A stretch of 64,000 bases of DNA from positions 62,001-126,000 of the forward strand of contig NZ_JBNAFY010000006.1 of assembly GCF_049800915.1 (NCBI RefSeq), read 5' to 3'. Within the stretch, counting starts at the first letter, position 1; each line of letters starts with the position of its first letter. Below the pieces are notes generated by a model. The model was not told the origin of the DNA. It searched no databases and saw only the letters and a program-made list of their open reading frames with translations. Source of the DNA: Amaricoccus macauensis_A. GTDB lineage: Bacteria > Pseudomonadota > Alphaproteobacteria > Rhodobacterales > Rhodobacteraceae. The position numbers were made by a program, and so were the translations under genes. Positions 1 to 8,782 of this stretch are shown here, piece after piece.

Positions 1-142
1 TCTCCGGTCGCGCAGCCCCCGGCAGCACCTCGACGATCCCCTCCGTTCCCTTCATGAGCGGGATCGCGGTTTCGTGGAAGAACCGGCTGAAGTCCTTCTC
101 CTTGCCCGGATGTGTCGTGACCTGGAAAATGCGCATGATCAT
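1..142 (-). CDS. ABM-domain-like small protein, partial at window edge
   Basis: The N-terminal 47 residues are visible, beginning MIMRIFQVTTHPGKEKDF and continuing with a segment containing FFHETAIPLMKGTEGIVEV. This is the usual opening of small antibiotic-biosynthesis-monooxygenase (ABM) ferredoxin-fold proteins, whose exact reaction cannot be told from sequence. ATG at 142 follows a GGAGGG ribosome binding site; a second in-frame ATG lies two codons in (136). The C-terminal part is outside the window. Family call is by pattern only. Confidence 0.55.
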   Translation of the reverse strand, partial: MIMRIFQVTTHPGKEKDFSRFFHETAIPLMKGTEGIVEVLPGAARPE

Positions 143-210
143 CTTGCCCTCCCCCACCGGTCGCGGCCGCGACCGATGTGCCAAAGGCAGAGCATAACAC
201 ATTCCCGCCC

Positions 211-816
211 TCAGTAGCGGCGGCGCAGCCCGAGAACGATGGCGTTGGAACTCCCCGGCTGCTCGAACGTGTCAAACCCGTTCGAACGGTGGTGGAGCCG
301 AAGGAACGGGTTGAAGCGCTGACGCGCATAGCCGAACTCCGCCTCCATGTACCAGTAGAACAGCACCCGCTGCGAGGCACCGCCCTTGTCGACCTCGATA
401 TCGGGCACGTCCGTCGTCAGCGATGGCCCGAGACCATAGGCGAAACTGCGCACCGGCAGCGACCATTTCGGCTCGTAGCGCAGCACGAAGGGCAGGTTGA
501 ACTCTCCATAGGTCTGGCCACCGAAATGCAGATTAGCCTGCGCCTCGACACCGCCGTAGATCCCGAAGCGCCCGAAGGGCCTGAACTGGGCGTAGGAAAT
601 CCCGATCAGCCCGTCGTCGTAGAATTCCTCGCTGTCAGGATGGCTCACCACATCCTGCCAGACCTGGCTCGACTGGATGCCGCCATAAAGCGCGGCTTCC
701 CCCCGCCTTTCGGCACCGAATGCCTCGGCGCGAACCGCCATCAGGCATGACAAAAACAGACAAAGACAAATGAAAAACCGCACCAAACCGATCACCCATA
801 TCGCGGGAACACCCAC
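211..816 (-). CDS. PagL-like outer-membrane beta-barrel (putative acyloxyacyl hydrolase)
   Basis: A 201-residue protein with an N-terminal hydrophobic signal segment (about residues 8-29) and alternating aromatic/polar strands typical of a small outer-membrane barrel. The C-terminal end holds FLRLHHRSNGF (171-181) and finishes in RRRY, resembling the His-x-Ser-Asn region and aromatic C terminus of lipid A 3-O-deacylase (PagL) relatives, which trim acyl chains from lipid A. The start is a GTG at 816; a GTG at 783 would give a tidier signal peptide. The catalytic role is an inference from the motif. Confidence 0.55.
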   Translation of the reverse strand: MGVPAIWVIGLVRFFICLCLFLSCLMAVRAEAFGAERRGEAALYGGIQSSQVWQDVVSHPDSEEFYDDGLIGISYAQFRPFGRFGIYGGVEAQANLHFGGQTYGEFNLPFVLRYEPKWSLPVRSFAYGLGPSLTTDVPDIEVDKGGASQRVLFYWYMEAEFGYARQRFNPFLRLHHRSNGFDTFEQPGSSNAIVLGLRRRY

Positions 817-972
817 AAGACCGGATCAGAGGGCGTTGTGCCCGCGTTGAAGCCCCCTCAACGCCCCCGTGCGGAAGCGCGGGGTCTCCGATCGCGCGCG
901 CCGGATCTGCTCCGAACCGGTTCCCACGTTCGCGCGGCACGCGCCCTCAAGCTATAGCCTGCGATCGCGCAC

Positions 973-1007
973 AAAAAAACCGGCAGAGCCGTGGCCCTGC
1001 CGGTTTT
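973..1007 (-). terminator. Rho-independent terminator of the petABC operon
   Basis: Nine-base perfect arms AACCGGCAG (978-986) and CTGCCGGTT (997-1005) enclose a 10-base loop. Read on the minus strand the stem runs into seven T residues, just 18 bases after the petC stop. Four T residues on the plus-strand side make weak bidirectional function possible. Confidence 0.88.
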
Positions 1008-1024
1008 CTCGGTCACCGAGGTTG

Positions 1025-1813
1025 TCAGTGCTTGCCCTTGTGCGGCGCCCAGAGCTTCTTGTTGGTGAAGTAGAGCAGCACGGTGAGAACGACGAGGAAA
1101 AGCACGCCCGTCATGCCGGCACTCTTGCGCGCCATCATCTTCGGCTCCGCGGTCCACATCAGGAAGGCCGCGACATCCATCGCTTCCTGTTCCATCGTGG
1201 CCGGGGTGCCGTCCTCGTAGGTGACGTCATCGCCGTAGAGAACCGGGTTCATGGCCATGTAGCCGCCATAGGCCTCGTTCTCGTAAAGGATCGTGCCCGC
1301 CATTTCCTCTTCCTCGCCGGTGAACCCGACGAGCATGCTGGCGATGTATTCCGGGCCACCCATGCCGTTGACGAACTGGCTGATCCCGGTGCCGAGCGGC
1401 CCGTGGAAGCCCGCACGCGCCTTGGCCATCAGGCTCAGGTCCGGCGCGTTCGAGATCGAGGACTCGGGGAAGTGATCGGGCGGCGTGGCCGTGCGGAAAT
1501 CGTCCAGTTCCGGGTCGAAGACCTCGTACTGGGCGGCATAGGCCCGCATCTGGTCTTCGGGCAGCGCCGGACCGCCCGGGTCCGACAGCGTGCGGAAGGC
1601 CACGTATTTCAGGCCGTGGCACGCCGCGCAGACCTCGGTGTAGACCTGAAGGCCGCGCTGGAGCTGGGCCTGGTCGTAGCTGCCGAAGGGCCCCTCGAAC
1701 GAGAAGCTGTAGTCGTGGACATGGCCTTCCCCGCCGGCCGCGAGACCGGGCGCGGCACTGGCCGCGACGATCCCGAGAGCGGCAAGCCCGGAGAGAAGCG
1801 TTTTCTTCAACAT
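1025..1813 (-). CDS. petC: Cytochrome c1, bc1 complex
   Basis: The membrane-anchored c-type haem subunit of ubiquinol:cytochrome c oxidoreductase passes electrons from the Rieske protein to cytochrome c. It has a signal peptide (residues 1-26), the haem site CAACHG (62-67), a distal region GPEYIASMLVGF that supplies the Met ligand, and a C-terminal transmembrane anchor followed by a Lys-rich tail (NKKLWAPHKGKH). The 262-residue length is normal for the family. It is the last gene of the petABC operon, 21 bases after petB, and is followed by a strong terminator. Confidence 0.96.
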   Translation of the reverse strand: MLKKTLLSGLAALGIVAASAAPGLAAGGEGHVHDYSFSFEGPFGSYDQAQLQRGLQVYTEVCAACHGLKYVAFRTLSDPGGPALPEDQMRAYAAQYEVFDPELDDFRTATPPDHFPESSISNAPDLSLMAKARAGFHGPLGTGISQFVNGMGGPEYIASMLVGFTGEEEEMAGTILYENEAYGGYMAMNPVLYGDDVTYEDGTPATMEQEAMDVAAFLMWTAEPKMMARKSAGMTGVLFLVVLTVLLYFTNKKLWAPHKGKH

Positions 1814-1834
1814 CAGATCAATCCTCTCTCAAGC

Positions 1835-3136
1835 TTACTCGGCCGGGGTCTCTTCACCGGGCAACTTCATCGGGTAGTGCGCCTTGAAGTCCTGCTCGAT
1901 CGTCTCGGGCTGCGGCAGGGGTTTCTCGATGAGCCCCAGGAGCGGCAGGATGACGAGGAAGTAGGCGAACCAGTAGAGCGTGCCGAGCTGGCTGATGATC
2001 ACGAAGGGCTGTTCGGCGGGCATCGCACCGCACCACATCAGCAGGAAGAAGTCGAAGACCAGGATCCAGAACCAGATCTTGAACTGCGGCCGGAAGCGAC
2101 CCGAACGCACCCGGCTGGTGTCGAGCCAGGGGGCCAGAGCCATGATGGCGATCGAGCCGAACATGGCGATGACGCCGCCGAGCTTCGAGTTGATGAACAG
2201 GATGTCGAAGGTGATCGCACGGAGCATCGCGTAGAACGGCAGGAAATACCATTCGGGCACGATATGCGCCGGTGTCACCAGCGGATCGGCTTCGATGTAG
2301 TTGTCCGGGTGGCCGAGATAGTTCGGCATGAAGCCCACGATCGCGGCAAAGACGGCCAGGATCAGGGCGAGTGCGAACAGGTCCTTGATGACGAAATAGG
2401 GCCAGAAGGGGAGCGTGTCGGCCTGGGCTTCCGCCTTCGACGTGCGCCGCACCTCGACACCGGTGGGGTTGTTGTTCCCGGTGGTGTGGAACGCCCAGAT
2501 GTGGACGGCGACGAGGGCCGCGATCACGAAGGGCAGCAGGTAGTGCAGCGAGAAGAAGTGGGTCAGCGTGGCATTGTCCACCGCCGGTCCGCCGAGCAGC
2601 CAGGTCTGGATGTCGTCGCCGATGACCGGGATCGCGCCGAAGAGGCCGGTGATCACGGTGGCGCCCCAGAAGGACATCTGGCCCCAGGGAAGCACGTAGC
2701 CCATGAAGGCGGTGCCCATCATCAGCAGGAAGATCAGCATCCCGATGATCCATGTGATCTCGCGCGGCGTCTTGTAGGAGCCGTAGTAGAGACCGCGGAA
2801 GATGTGGGCATAGACCGCGATGAAGAAGAGCGACGCCCCGTTCATGTGGGCATAGCGCAGCGCCCAGCCGCCGTTCACGTCACGCATGATGTGCTCGACG
2901 GAGGCGAAGGCGAGGCTGGTGTCGGGGGTGTAGTGCATCACGAGGGTGATGCCGGTGATGATCTGCAACGCGAGGCAGAAGGTCAGCACGATGCCCCAGA
3001 TCCACATCCAGTTGAGGTTCTTGGGGGTTGGGATGGTCAGGGTCGCGTGCAGCAGGCCGAGGATCGGCAGGCGGCTCTCGACCCATTTCTCCGCGCCGGT
3101 CTTCGGCTCGTAATGATCGTGTGGAATGCCACTCAT
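1835..3136 (-). CDS. petB: Cytochrome b, bc1 complex
   Basis: This is the polytopic di-haem subunit carrying both quinone sites. The four axial haem histidines are visible at residues 97, 111, 198 and 212, and the quinol-site PEWY motif is at 294-297. At 433 residues with about eight transmembrane helices it matches the long Rhodobacter form, including the C-terminal extension. It lies between the Rieske gene and cytochrome c1 with 21-base gaps, which indicates one transcript. Confidence 0.97.
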   Translation of the reverse strand: MSGIPHDHYEPKTGAEKWVESRLPILGLLHATLTIPTPKNLNWMWIWGIVLTFCLALQIITGITLVMHYTPDTSLAFASVEHIMRDVNGGWALRYAHMNGASLFFIAVYAHIFRGLYYGSYKTPREITWIIGMLIFLLMMGTAFMGYVLPWGQMSFWGATVITGLFGAIPVIGDDIQTWLLGGPAVDNATLTHFFSLHYLLPFVIAALVAVHIWAFHTTGNNNPTGVEVRRTSKAEAQADTLPFWPYFVIKDLFALALILAVFAAIVGFMPNYLGHPDNYIEADPLVTPAHIVPEWYFLPFYAMLRAITFDILFINSKLGGVIAMFGSIAIMALAPWLDTSRVRSGRFRPQFKIWFWILVFDFFLLMWCGAMPAEQPFVIISQLGTLYWFAYFLVILPLLGLIEKPLPQPETIEQDFKAHYPMKLPGEETPAE

Positions 3137-3157
3137 GGACGGTTTCCTCCTGCTAGT

Positions 3158-3718
3158 TCAACCCAGTTCCACGACGGTTTCCGACACGAACTGCGCGACG
3201 GGAATCGGAAGGTTCTCCGGCGCCGGTCCTTTGCGGATCCGGCCCGACGTGTCGTAGTGCGATCCGTGGCACGGGCAGAACCAGCCACCGAAATCACCCG
3301 CTTCGCCGAGCGGAATGCAGCCCAGGTGGGTGCAGACGCCCGTCATGAGGAGCCACTCGCCGGCTTCGTCCATGGTGCGGTTCTCGTCGAGCGCCGGATC
3401 TTCGGCAGCGTGGTTCGCGTTCCGCGCGAGCGGGTCCTTGAGCTCGGACACCGGCGTCTCGCGGGCGGCTTCGATCTCTTCGGGCGTTCTGCGACGGATG
3501 AAGACCGGCTTGCCGAGGAACTTGACGGTGATCTGGCTGCCCACCTCGACACCTGCGATATCGACCTGGATCGAGGAAAGTGCCTGAACGTCCGCTGCCG
3601 GGTTCATCTGATTGACGAGGGGCCAGATTGCGGCACCGGCGGTAACTGCACCCGCGGCCCCTGTCGCTACGTAGAGGAAATCCCTCCGGGTTCCACCTTG
3701 GTCTTCAACGTGGGCCAC
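3158..3718 (-). CDS. petA: Rieske iron-sulfur protein, bc1 complex
   Basis: The 2Fe-2S subunit of the bc1 complex. A twin-arginine signal (GGTRRDFLYVATGAAGAV) doubles as its membrane anchor, and the cluster motifs CTHLGC (129-134) and CPCHGSHYD (148-156) are intact. I chose the GTG at 3718 because AAGGAG lies about 8 bases upstream and the resulting 186-residue N terminus aligns with Rhodobacter homologues. A longer reading frame to 3793 gives a non-homologous extension. First gene of petABC. Confidence 0.94.
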   Translation of the reverse strand: MAHVEDQGGTRRDFLYVATGAAGAVTAGAAIWPLVNQMNPAADVQALSSIQVDIAGVEVGSQITVKFLGKPVFIRRRTPEEIEAARETPVSELKDPLARNANHAAEDPALDENRTMDEAGEWLLMTGVCTHLGCIPLGEAGDFGGWFCPCHGSHYDTSGRIRKGPAPENLPIPVAQFVSETVVELG

Positions 3719-4017
3719 GTTGCATACTCCTTGCCTAAGCTCCCATCCGGGGCGCGGGTGGTCGTACGAACCAGACCGTTTTCTGCAATGCAAGAAAGGG
3801 TCGGATTCCGGTGTGGTTTAATTAGTTTGTTACCCGCGGTCCAGTCAGTTCAGCACCACACTAGACCAAAAGGAGTTCAGGTGAAAACTCCGCAATGCAT
3901 GGTTCTTGCACATAATCATTGGTTGCGGCCCGGAACTTTTTCCGACCGATTTTCTCTGATTAGCGCCCTCACCTTTGCCTTTCCGGGCGGGCGGGAGGGA
4001 TTCGCGCAACCAGTGTT
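3719..4017. other. Gene-free region upstream of petABC
   Basis: About 300 bases, more AT-rich than the flanks, between the protease stop and the petA GTG. It must hold the petABC promoter on the minus strand, but I cannot place -35/-10 boxes or a PetR site with confidence. No open frame in it resembles a protein. Confidence 0.5.
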
Positions 4018-5526
4018 TCAGAGTATGAAATCCGCGACGGAGTAATCCGCGGCCTGCACATCGCCATCGACGATACTGATGCGGAAATCCGCGCCGTCCT
4101 TGCCGTCGACATTTCCCTGCACCAGCGTGTTGCCGCCCTTGTCGCGCAGCCAGATCGTGCCCTTTTCCTTCGTGTCGGAGAGGGTGAAGGCCTGGTTGCC
4201 GCTCCGCGACGTGTTCGCGTCGATCCGGCTCAGGTCGATCAGGTCGCCCTTGCCCGCGCCGGGCTTCTGGAAGGCCTCGGCATTTCCCCCCGCCACGATC
4301 CTGTCCGGCGCGCCCGTCGTGCTGTCGCTCGTCGACTTGAAGCGGAAGATGTCGCCGCCGCGCCCGCCGATCAGCTCGTCCCGGTCCTTGCCCCCCATCA
4401 GCGTGTCCGCGCCCTTGCCGCCCTTCAGCGTGTCCTTGCCTTCCCCGCCCATGAACTTGTTGCCGGTGTCGTTGCCCGTCAGGAGATCGTCGCCGCTGCC
4501 GCCCCTGGCGTTCTCGATGAGCGAACGCTTGTCGCCCTCGAAAAGCAGCGCGTTGAAGATGTTGCCCCGCGCGAAGCCATCGTTCGGCCCGCCGCCGAGA
4601 TCCGCAAGCTGGGCCGCGTCGAAGGTGGAATACCCGCCGGCCCGCAGGCTGATGTCGAGATCCGTGTCGTAATCGGAGAGGTCATAGGTGTCGGTGCCGC
4701 CGCCATCCCAGATCGTCGCGAAGATCCGGTTGGCGCCGGGCTCGATCACCCGCACGCCGTCGACACGGGTCACGCCGCTGCCCTCCTTCCAGGAATAGGT
4801 CGTATCGCCCGAGTTCACCGCGTAGTTCGCGCCATACATGTATTGCAGCGCGGCGATATCGAGCATCATGAAGCTCTGCGCATAGCCCCATTTCTCCCCC
4901 CCGAAGGGCGCGTAGATGCCGCCCCCCTCGTAGGGCCGATAGGTCATGACGGTGAATTCCGGGCTGTCGTGTTCCTCCGGCAGGGCCTCGAAGGACAGTT
5001 CCGCCTCATGGGCGTGCTTCAGGCCCAGCGCGTGGCCCAGTTCGTGGAGCATCGCGAAATGGTCGTAGTTGCCCGCGATGGGCTTCGCACCCGCGCCACC
5101 GAACCAGGCATCACCGCCGGTCTCCACCCGGTTGGGGTAGTAGGCATAGGCGGTCGCGGCATCCCCGGAATTGGCGACCCGGATCTCTGCCTCGCCGCTG
5201 CCGTAGCCCGCATAGGTCAGTTCGAGACCCGTGAAGCCCTCGACCGAGAAGCCTGCACCCGCCGTGACCGCCCCGCCCTTCTCCGAATCGAGATAGGCGC
5301 GCAGAACCGCGATCTGCCGGTTCGAGAGGGGCGAGAAACCGTCATCCTCCGCCGAGAGGCCATCGCCGTCATCGTCGGAGAAATCGAAGATGTTGTAGTC
5401 GAAGGGGCTGTCCGGGGCGCCGAAGAAGATCTCGTCCTCGGACCAGCGCACGCCGATCAGAAGCCCGTCGATCCGGTCGTCGCCGCTCGCCGAGACACGG
5501 CTTGATCCTGAATGGCTGAAGGACAT
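4018..5526 (-). CDS. Serralysin-type (M10) zinc metalloprotease with RTX repeats
   Basis: A 502-residue secreted protease. The zinc site HELGHALGLKH (161-171) is followed by a Met-turn, VMTYRPY (193-199). C-terminal glycine/aspartate nonapeptides of the GGxGxDxLx type occupy about residues 345-395 and should form a Ca-binding beta roll. There is no Sec signal, which fits type I secretion through a C-terminal signal. An EF-hand-like stretch DDDGDGLSAEDD (51-62) precedes the catalytic helix. No ABC/MFP exporter or inhibitor gene is adjacent, so the exporter must be elsewhere. Confidence 0.9.
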   Translation of the reverse strand: MSFSHSGSSRVSASGDDRIDGLLIGVRWSEDEIFFGAPDSPFDYNIFDFSDDDGDGLSAEDDGFSPLSNRQIAVLRAYLDSEKGGAVTAGAGFSVEGFTGLELTYAGYGSGEAEIRVANSGDAATAYAYYPNRVETGGDAWFGGAGAKPIAGNYDHFAMLHELGHALGLKHAHEAELSFEALPEEHDSPEFTVMTYRPYEGGGIYAPFGGEKWGYAQSFMMLDIAALQYMYGANYAVNSGDTTYSWKEGSGVTRVDGVRVIEPGANRIFATIWDGGGTDTYDLSDYDTDLDISLRAGGYSTFDAAQLADLGGGPNDGFARGNIFNALLFEGDKRSLIENARGGSGDDLLTGNDTGNKFMGGEGKDTLKGGKGADTLMGGKDRDELIGGRGGDIFRFKSTSDSTTGAPDRIVAGGNAEAFQKPGAGKGDLIDLSRIDANTSRSGNQAFTLSDTKEKGTIWLRDKGGNTLVQGNVDGKDGADFRISIVDGDVQAADYSVADFIL

Positions 5527-5671
5527 GGCGGCGGCCTCCCGGGGAGATGAGGATGATCACCCCGGAGAGCCGGCCACCGGGGATCAGGGAAAGGGTTCTC
5601 CCTGACTAGCCCCGTGAGGATAACGGAAAGTTTAGCCTGCGGCGGGCGCGCCGCCACCAGTCAGTCGTGTT

Positions 5672-6571
5672 TCAGGTGTTCACCGAGGGAACCAGCCCGC
5701 GCTCGATGGCCAGTTCGCGCATCTTCTTCTGCAGCTTCTCGAAGGCGCGAACCTCGATCTGGCGAATGCGCTCGCGGCTGACGTCATAGACCTGGCTGAG
5801 GTCTTCGAGCGTCACCGGCTCGTCCTTCAGGCGCCGCTCGGTGAGGATGTGACGCTCGCGCTCGTTGAGCGCCTGCATCGCCTCGATCAGCAGCTCCTGC
5901 CGGCTCTTGTATTCATCCTGCTCGGCATAGGCGGCCGCCTGGTCGGCATCCTCGTCCTCGAGCCAGTCCTGCCACTCGGCCGCGCCCTCGCCATCGTTCT
6001 TGATCTGCGAGTTGAGGCTGGCATCCCCGCCGGACATGCGGCGGTTCATCGAGATGACCTCGTCTTCGGTGACGTTAAGATCCTTCGCGATCCGCTCGAC
6101 GTTCTCGGGGCGAAGCTCGCCATCCTCGAGCGCGCCGATGCGGTTCTTCGCCTTGCGCAGGTTGAAGAAGAGCTTCTTCTGCGCCGCGGTGGTACCGAGC
6201 TTCACGAGGCTCCAGGACCGCAGGATGTATTCCTGGATGCTCGCGCGGATCCACCACATGGCATAGGTCGCAAGCCGGAAGCCCTTTTCCGGGTCGAAAC
6301 GCTTGACCGCCTGCATCAGGCCGACATTGGCCTCGGACACGACCTCCGAAGTCGGCAGGCCGTAGCCGCGATAGCCCATGGCGATCTTGGCCGCGAGCCG
6401 CAGGTGGCTGGTAACGAGCTGATGTGCGGCATCCTTGTCGCCGTGATCGACCCACGCCTTGGCCAGCATGTATTCCTGTTCCGGTTCCAGCATCGGGAAC
6501 TTGCGGATTTCCTGCATGTAGCGCGACAGCCCCTGTTCCGGGGACGGTGCGGGAAGATTAGCGTAACTCAA
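5672..6571 (-). CDS. rpoH: RNA polymerase heat-shock sigma factor RpoH
   Basis: A 299-residue sigma-70 family factor. The N terminus (YMQEIRKFPMLEPEQEYMLA) and region 2 (YAMWWIRASIQEYILRSW) are typical of sigma-32. The RpoH box QKKLFFNLRKAK lies between regions 2 and 3, and region 4 carries the DNA-binding helix VSRERIRQIEVRAFEKLQ. It directs transcription of chaperone and protease genes; hslV and hslU lie a few kb away. Alphaproteobacteria often hold several rpoH copies, and the paralogue class cannot be set here. Confidence 0.95.
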   Translation of the reverse strand: MSYANLPAPSPEQGLSRYMQEIRKFPMLEPEQEYMLAKAWVDHGDKDAAHQLVTSHLRLAAKIAMGYRGYGLPTSEVVSEANVGLMQAVKRFDPEKGFRLATYAMWWIRASIQEYILRSWSLVKLGTTAAQKKLFFNLRKAKNRIGALEDGELRPENVERIAKDLNVTEDEVISMNRRMSGGDASLNSQIKNDGEGAAEWQDWLEDEDADQAAAYAEQDEYKSRQELLIEAMQALNERERHILTERRLKDEPVTLEDLSQVYDVSRERIRQIEVRAFEKLQKKMRELAIERGLVPSVNT

Positions 6572-6674
6572 TCGAACCTCCTTCAGGATCGCTTTTCCAT
6601 CGGCATCTGGAACAGAAGCCCAAACGAAACCGATCCGTTTGGTTTCAGATTATCGATATAGTGACGAATTCACA

Positions 6675-6696
6675 AACTCTAACCCCTTTCGGGGCT
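6675..6696 (-). terminator. Possible short terminator after rluD
   Basis: A six-base stem, AACCCC (6681-6686) with GGGGCT (6691-6696), closes a TTTC/GAAA tetraloop directly at the rluD stop codon. On the minus strand it is followed only by AGAGTTTG, so the T tract is weak. Confidence 0.4.
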
Positions 6697-7708
6697 ATTT
6701 GCGTCGCAGAGATGTGATGAGATCGGCCATATCGGGGGGTATGGGGGCATCGAACTGTAACATTTCGCGACTGACCGGATGCACGAATCCCAGTCGCGCG
6801 GCATGAAGTGCCTGGCGCGGAAAGGTCGCGAGCGGCGCGAAACCGCCCTTCCGGCCATAGACCTGATCGCCCGCGAGCGCATGGCCCGCGAAGGTGAGAT
6901 GCACCCGGATCTGGTGGGTGCGGCCGGTTTCCAGCCGGCATTCGACCAGCGCTCCCACGGGCTTTTCCCCGGCCTCGAACCGCTCGACGACGCGCGCACG
7001 CGTCACGGCGCGCTTGCCCCCCCGGTTCAGCACCGCCATGCGCTTCCGGTCGCCCGGATGACGGCCGATGTTGCCCTCGATCCGAAGCGTGCCGCCCCCC
7101 TCCCAGCTGATTCCCGCCAGCCCCGAGAGCCGCGGGTCCGACCGCTCCGGCACGCCATGGGTGATGGCCAGATAGCGTCGGTCGATGCTGTGATCCGCGA
7201 ATTGCTCCGCAAGCCCGTGGTGGGCGCGGTCGCTCTTGGCCACCACGAGCAGCCCGGAGGTGTCTTTGTCGATCCGGTGGACGATGCCCGGCCGGATCGT
7301 GCCACCGATCCCCGACAGGCTCCCGCCGCAATGATGCAGGAGCGCATTGACCAGCGTGCCGCGCGGCGCGCCGGCCGCCGGGTGCACCACCAGCCCCGCC
7401 GGCTTGTCGATCACGATGAGATCCTCATCCTCGTGCACGATGACAAGCGGAATGTCCTCGGGCTCGGCCCGGTCCGGCGTTGCGGGGGGCGGCGTGATGA
7501 CGATCTCGGTGCCGGGCGCCAGCGCGATGCGGGGGTCGATCAGCACGGCGCCATCGGCCTGCGTCACCGCACCCTCCGCGATCAGCGCCTGAAGCCGCGA
7601 GCGGCTCAGCCCCGCTTCCTCTGGCACCGCGGCGGCAAGCGCCTTATCAAGGCGCTGCGCGGGCCCCGGCCCGAGCGTGACCCGGATCGTCTCGACGGAT
7701 GTGGACAT
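6695..7708 (-). CDS. rluD: 23S rRNA pseudouridine synthase, RluD type
   Basis: A 337-residue enzyme that isomerises uridines in helix 69 of 23S rRNA. An N-terminal S4-like RNA-binding domain (about residues 18-70) precedes the catalytic domain with the signature HRIDKDTSGLL (144-154), in which Asp147 is the expected nucleophile. The reading frame continues upstream to 7900, but that extension is non-homologous; the ATG at 7708 gives the family N terminus MSTSVETIRV. Its 5' end abuts the divergent DUF6476 gene by a single base. Confidence 0.92.
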   Translation of the reverse strand: MSTSVETIRVTLGPGPAQRLDKALAAAVPEEAGLSRSRLQALIAEGAVTQADGAVLIDPRIALAPGTEIVITPPPATPDRAEPEDIPLVIVHEDEDLIVIDKPAGLVVHPAAGAPRGTLVNALLHHCGGSLSGIGGTIRPGIVHRIDKDTSGLLVVAKSDRAHHGLAEQFADHSIDRRYLAITHGVPERSDPRLSGLAGISWEGGGTLRIEGNIGRHPGDRKRMAVLNRGGKRAVTRARVVERFEAGEKPVGALVECRLETGRTHQIRVHLTFAGHALAGDQVYGRKGGFAPLATFPRQALHAARLGFVHPVSREMLQFDAPIPPDMADLITSLRRK

Positions 7709-8045
7709 GGCAGGCAAGATACTCCCGGATGGGCAGGAAGACGGCGCAGAGCCTCCAAAAATTCGGCAACTGCGCCTGCTCGTCAATGGGCTCATGCTCA
7801 CGCTGACCGTGGGTTTCATCATTATCGTCGTGGCGATGCTCACCCGGCTCAACCAGGTGCCCGCCCCGGTGGCGCTGCCCGAGAGCGTCGAGCTTCCCAC
7901 GGGCGAGAGCGCACGGGCCGTGACGATGGGCTCCGACTGGGTGGCGCTGGTGACCGCGGATGCCGATGGTCAGGAGCGCATCCGGGTCTATGACCGCATG
8001 AGCGGCGCACCACGGGGCGAGATCGCGATCGAGGGCGGGAACTAG
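7707..8045 (+). CDS. DUF6476-like small membrane protein
   Basis: A 112-residue protein with one transmembrane helix (VNGLMLTLTVGFIIIVVAML, about residues 26-45) and a periplasmic tail containing a beta-propeller-like DWVALVTADADGQERIRVYD stretch. It resembles the conserved Rhodobacteraceae proteins called DUF6476 that sit divergently next to rluD. ATG 7707 is preferred; an ATG at 7677 would add 10 residues and overlap rluD further. The function is unknown. Confidence 0.75.
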   Translation: MAGKILPDGQEDGAEPPKIRQLRLLVNGLMLTLTVGFIIIVVAMLTRLNQVPAPVALPESVELPTGESARAVTMGSDWVALVTADADGQERIRVYDRMSGAPRGEIAIEGGN

Positions 8046-8084
8046 GGGCCGCAGCAGAGCTGCCATTTGTGCTAGACGATAATA

Positions 8085-8155
8085 GCACGGAACAAGCCGA
8101 AGGCGCCGTGCTTGCGGCGGCCCGTCCCCCGGGCTGGCGCATCGTCAATGCGGGG
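8085..8155 (+). repeat. Left arm of long imperfect inverted repeat
   Basis: Positions 8085-8127 match the reverse complement of 8491-8533 at 40 of 43 bases. Positions 8130-8155 match the reverse complement of 8417-8443 with few differences. It lacks the roughly 47 extra bases present in the other arm. No transposase gene lies between the arms. Confidence 0.75.
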
Positions 8156-8416
8156 ACAACGAGACGATCTAGGCAATGTCGTCACTGTAAACCGCGTCAA
8201 ACAAGCGGAGTTGCGCCAACCCCCGGCCCGCCGCGGGCACGGCTTCCTCTAAAGCCCACACCGTGGGTAGTCAAAGCACGCCAACGTCAACATCATCTCT
8301 CGGTCGCCGCGAAATGCGGCAATACCCGGGGTTGCCGCTGAATTTCACCCTATTTCGAAATATGCTTGGGGAATTATTTCACGCGCGCATCTACGCCAAA
8401 CCAGACCTGCGGTATG

Positions 8417-8533
8417 CCCCTGCATCGACGATGCGCCAGCCCGTCGTGCCGGAGGCACGCCGCCTTAATCTGTCTCGCCTCGGGCGCGGCGGACGGGCCG
8501 TCGCAGGCACGGCGCTTTCGGCTTGTTCCGTGC
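8417..8533 (-). repeat. Right arm of long imperfect inverted repeat
   Basis: The inverted partner of 8085-8155, interrupted at about 8444-8490 by a segment containing the sub-palindrome GTGCCGGAGGCAC (8447-8459). Two diverged copies of one intergenic element in opposite orientation would explain the pattern. Confidence 0.7.
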
Positions 8534-8666
8534 CAATGGCTCCTGGCACAAGCGCGCCAAACCAAACGGGCGGCTTTCCCTTTGTGCATTCCCCCAAGCA
8601 TGGGCACCGCTCGGCACGTGCCCGATCATCACGGCCATTAATCCCTCGCCCCAAACCGTAATTCGT

Positions 8667-8702
8667 ATGCATGGAATATGCATGAAATATGCATGCAATG
8701 CA
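8667..8702. repeat. ATGCAT iteron array 1
   Basis: ATGCAT occurs at 8667, 8678 and 8689, exactly 11 bases apart in units of the form ATGCATGRAAT, then a degenerate ATGCA at 8698. It is flanked on the left by CGT. The array lies about 80 bases past the 3' end of tRNA-Gly. A second array of the same unit is at 26709-26749. Confidence 0.8.
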
Positions 8703-8782
8703 CACGACCCAAGCGACTGTTAACGCGAGCCAATTCCGCCCCGAAGCCACTCCGGCCGTTCAAGCATGTGAAATGTGCGGCT

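Larger units (their letters stand above)
8046..8782. other. Gene-free 0.7 kb block with repeats
   Basis: No credible gene; the short open frames show no family features and overlap one another in several frames. The block contains a long imperfect inverted repeat (8085-8155 against 8417-8533) and an ATGCAT iteron array near the tRNA gene. The middle part, 8156-8416, has no feature I recognise. Confidence 0.6.

Noticed and set aside
869..4045. Open frame of 1058 codons on the plus strand opposite petABC
   Set aside because: Low-complexity Arg/Glu/His-rich translation typical of GC-rich antisense shadow; three well-conserved bc1 genes occupy the other strand.
8667..8702. Reading the ATGCAT array as a plasmid-type replication origin
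   Set aside because: No rep gene, DnaA boxes or AT-rich unwinding region nearby, and a second array lies 18 kb away.
8391..8750. Several overlapping short frames on both strands in the gene-free block
   Set aside because: They cover the inverted-repeat arm and iterons, overlap each other, lack ribosome sites and show no family resemblance.
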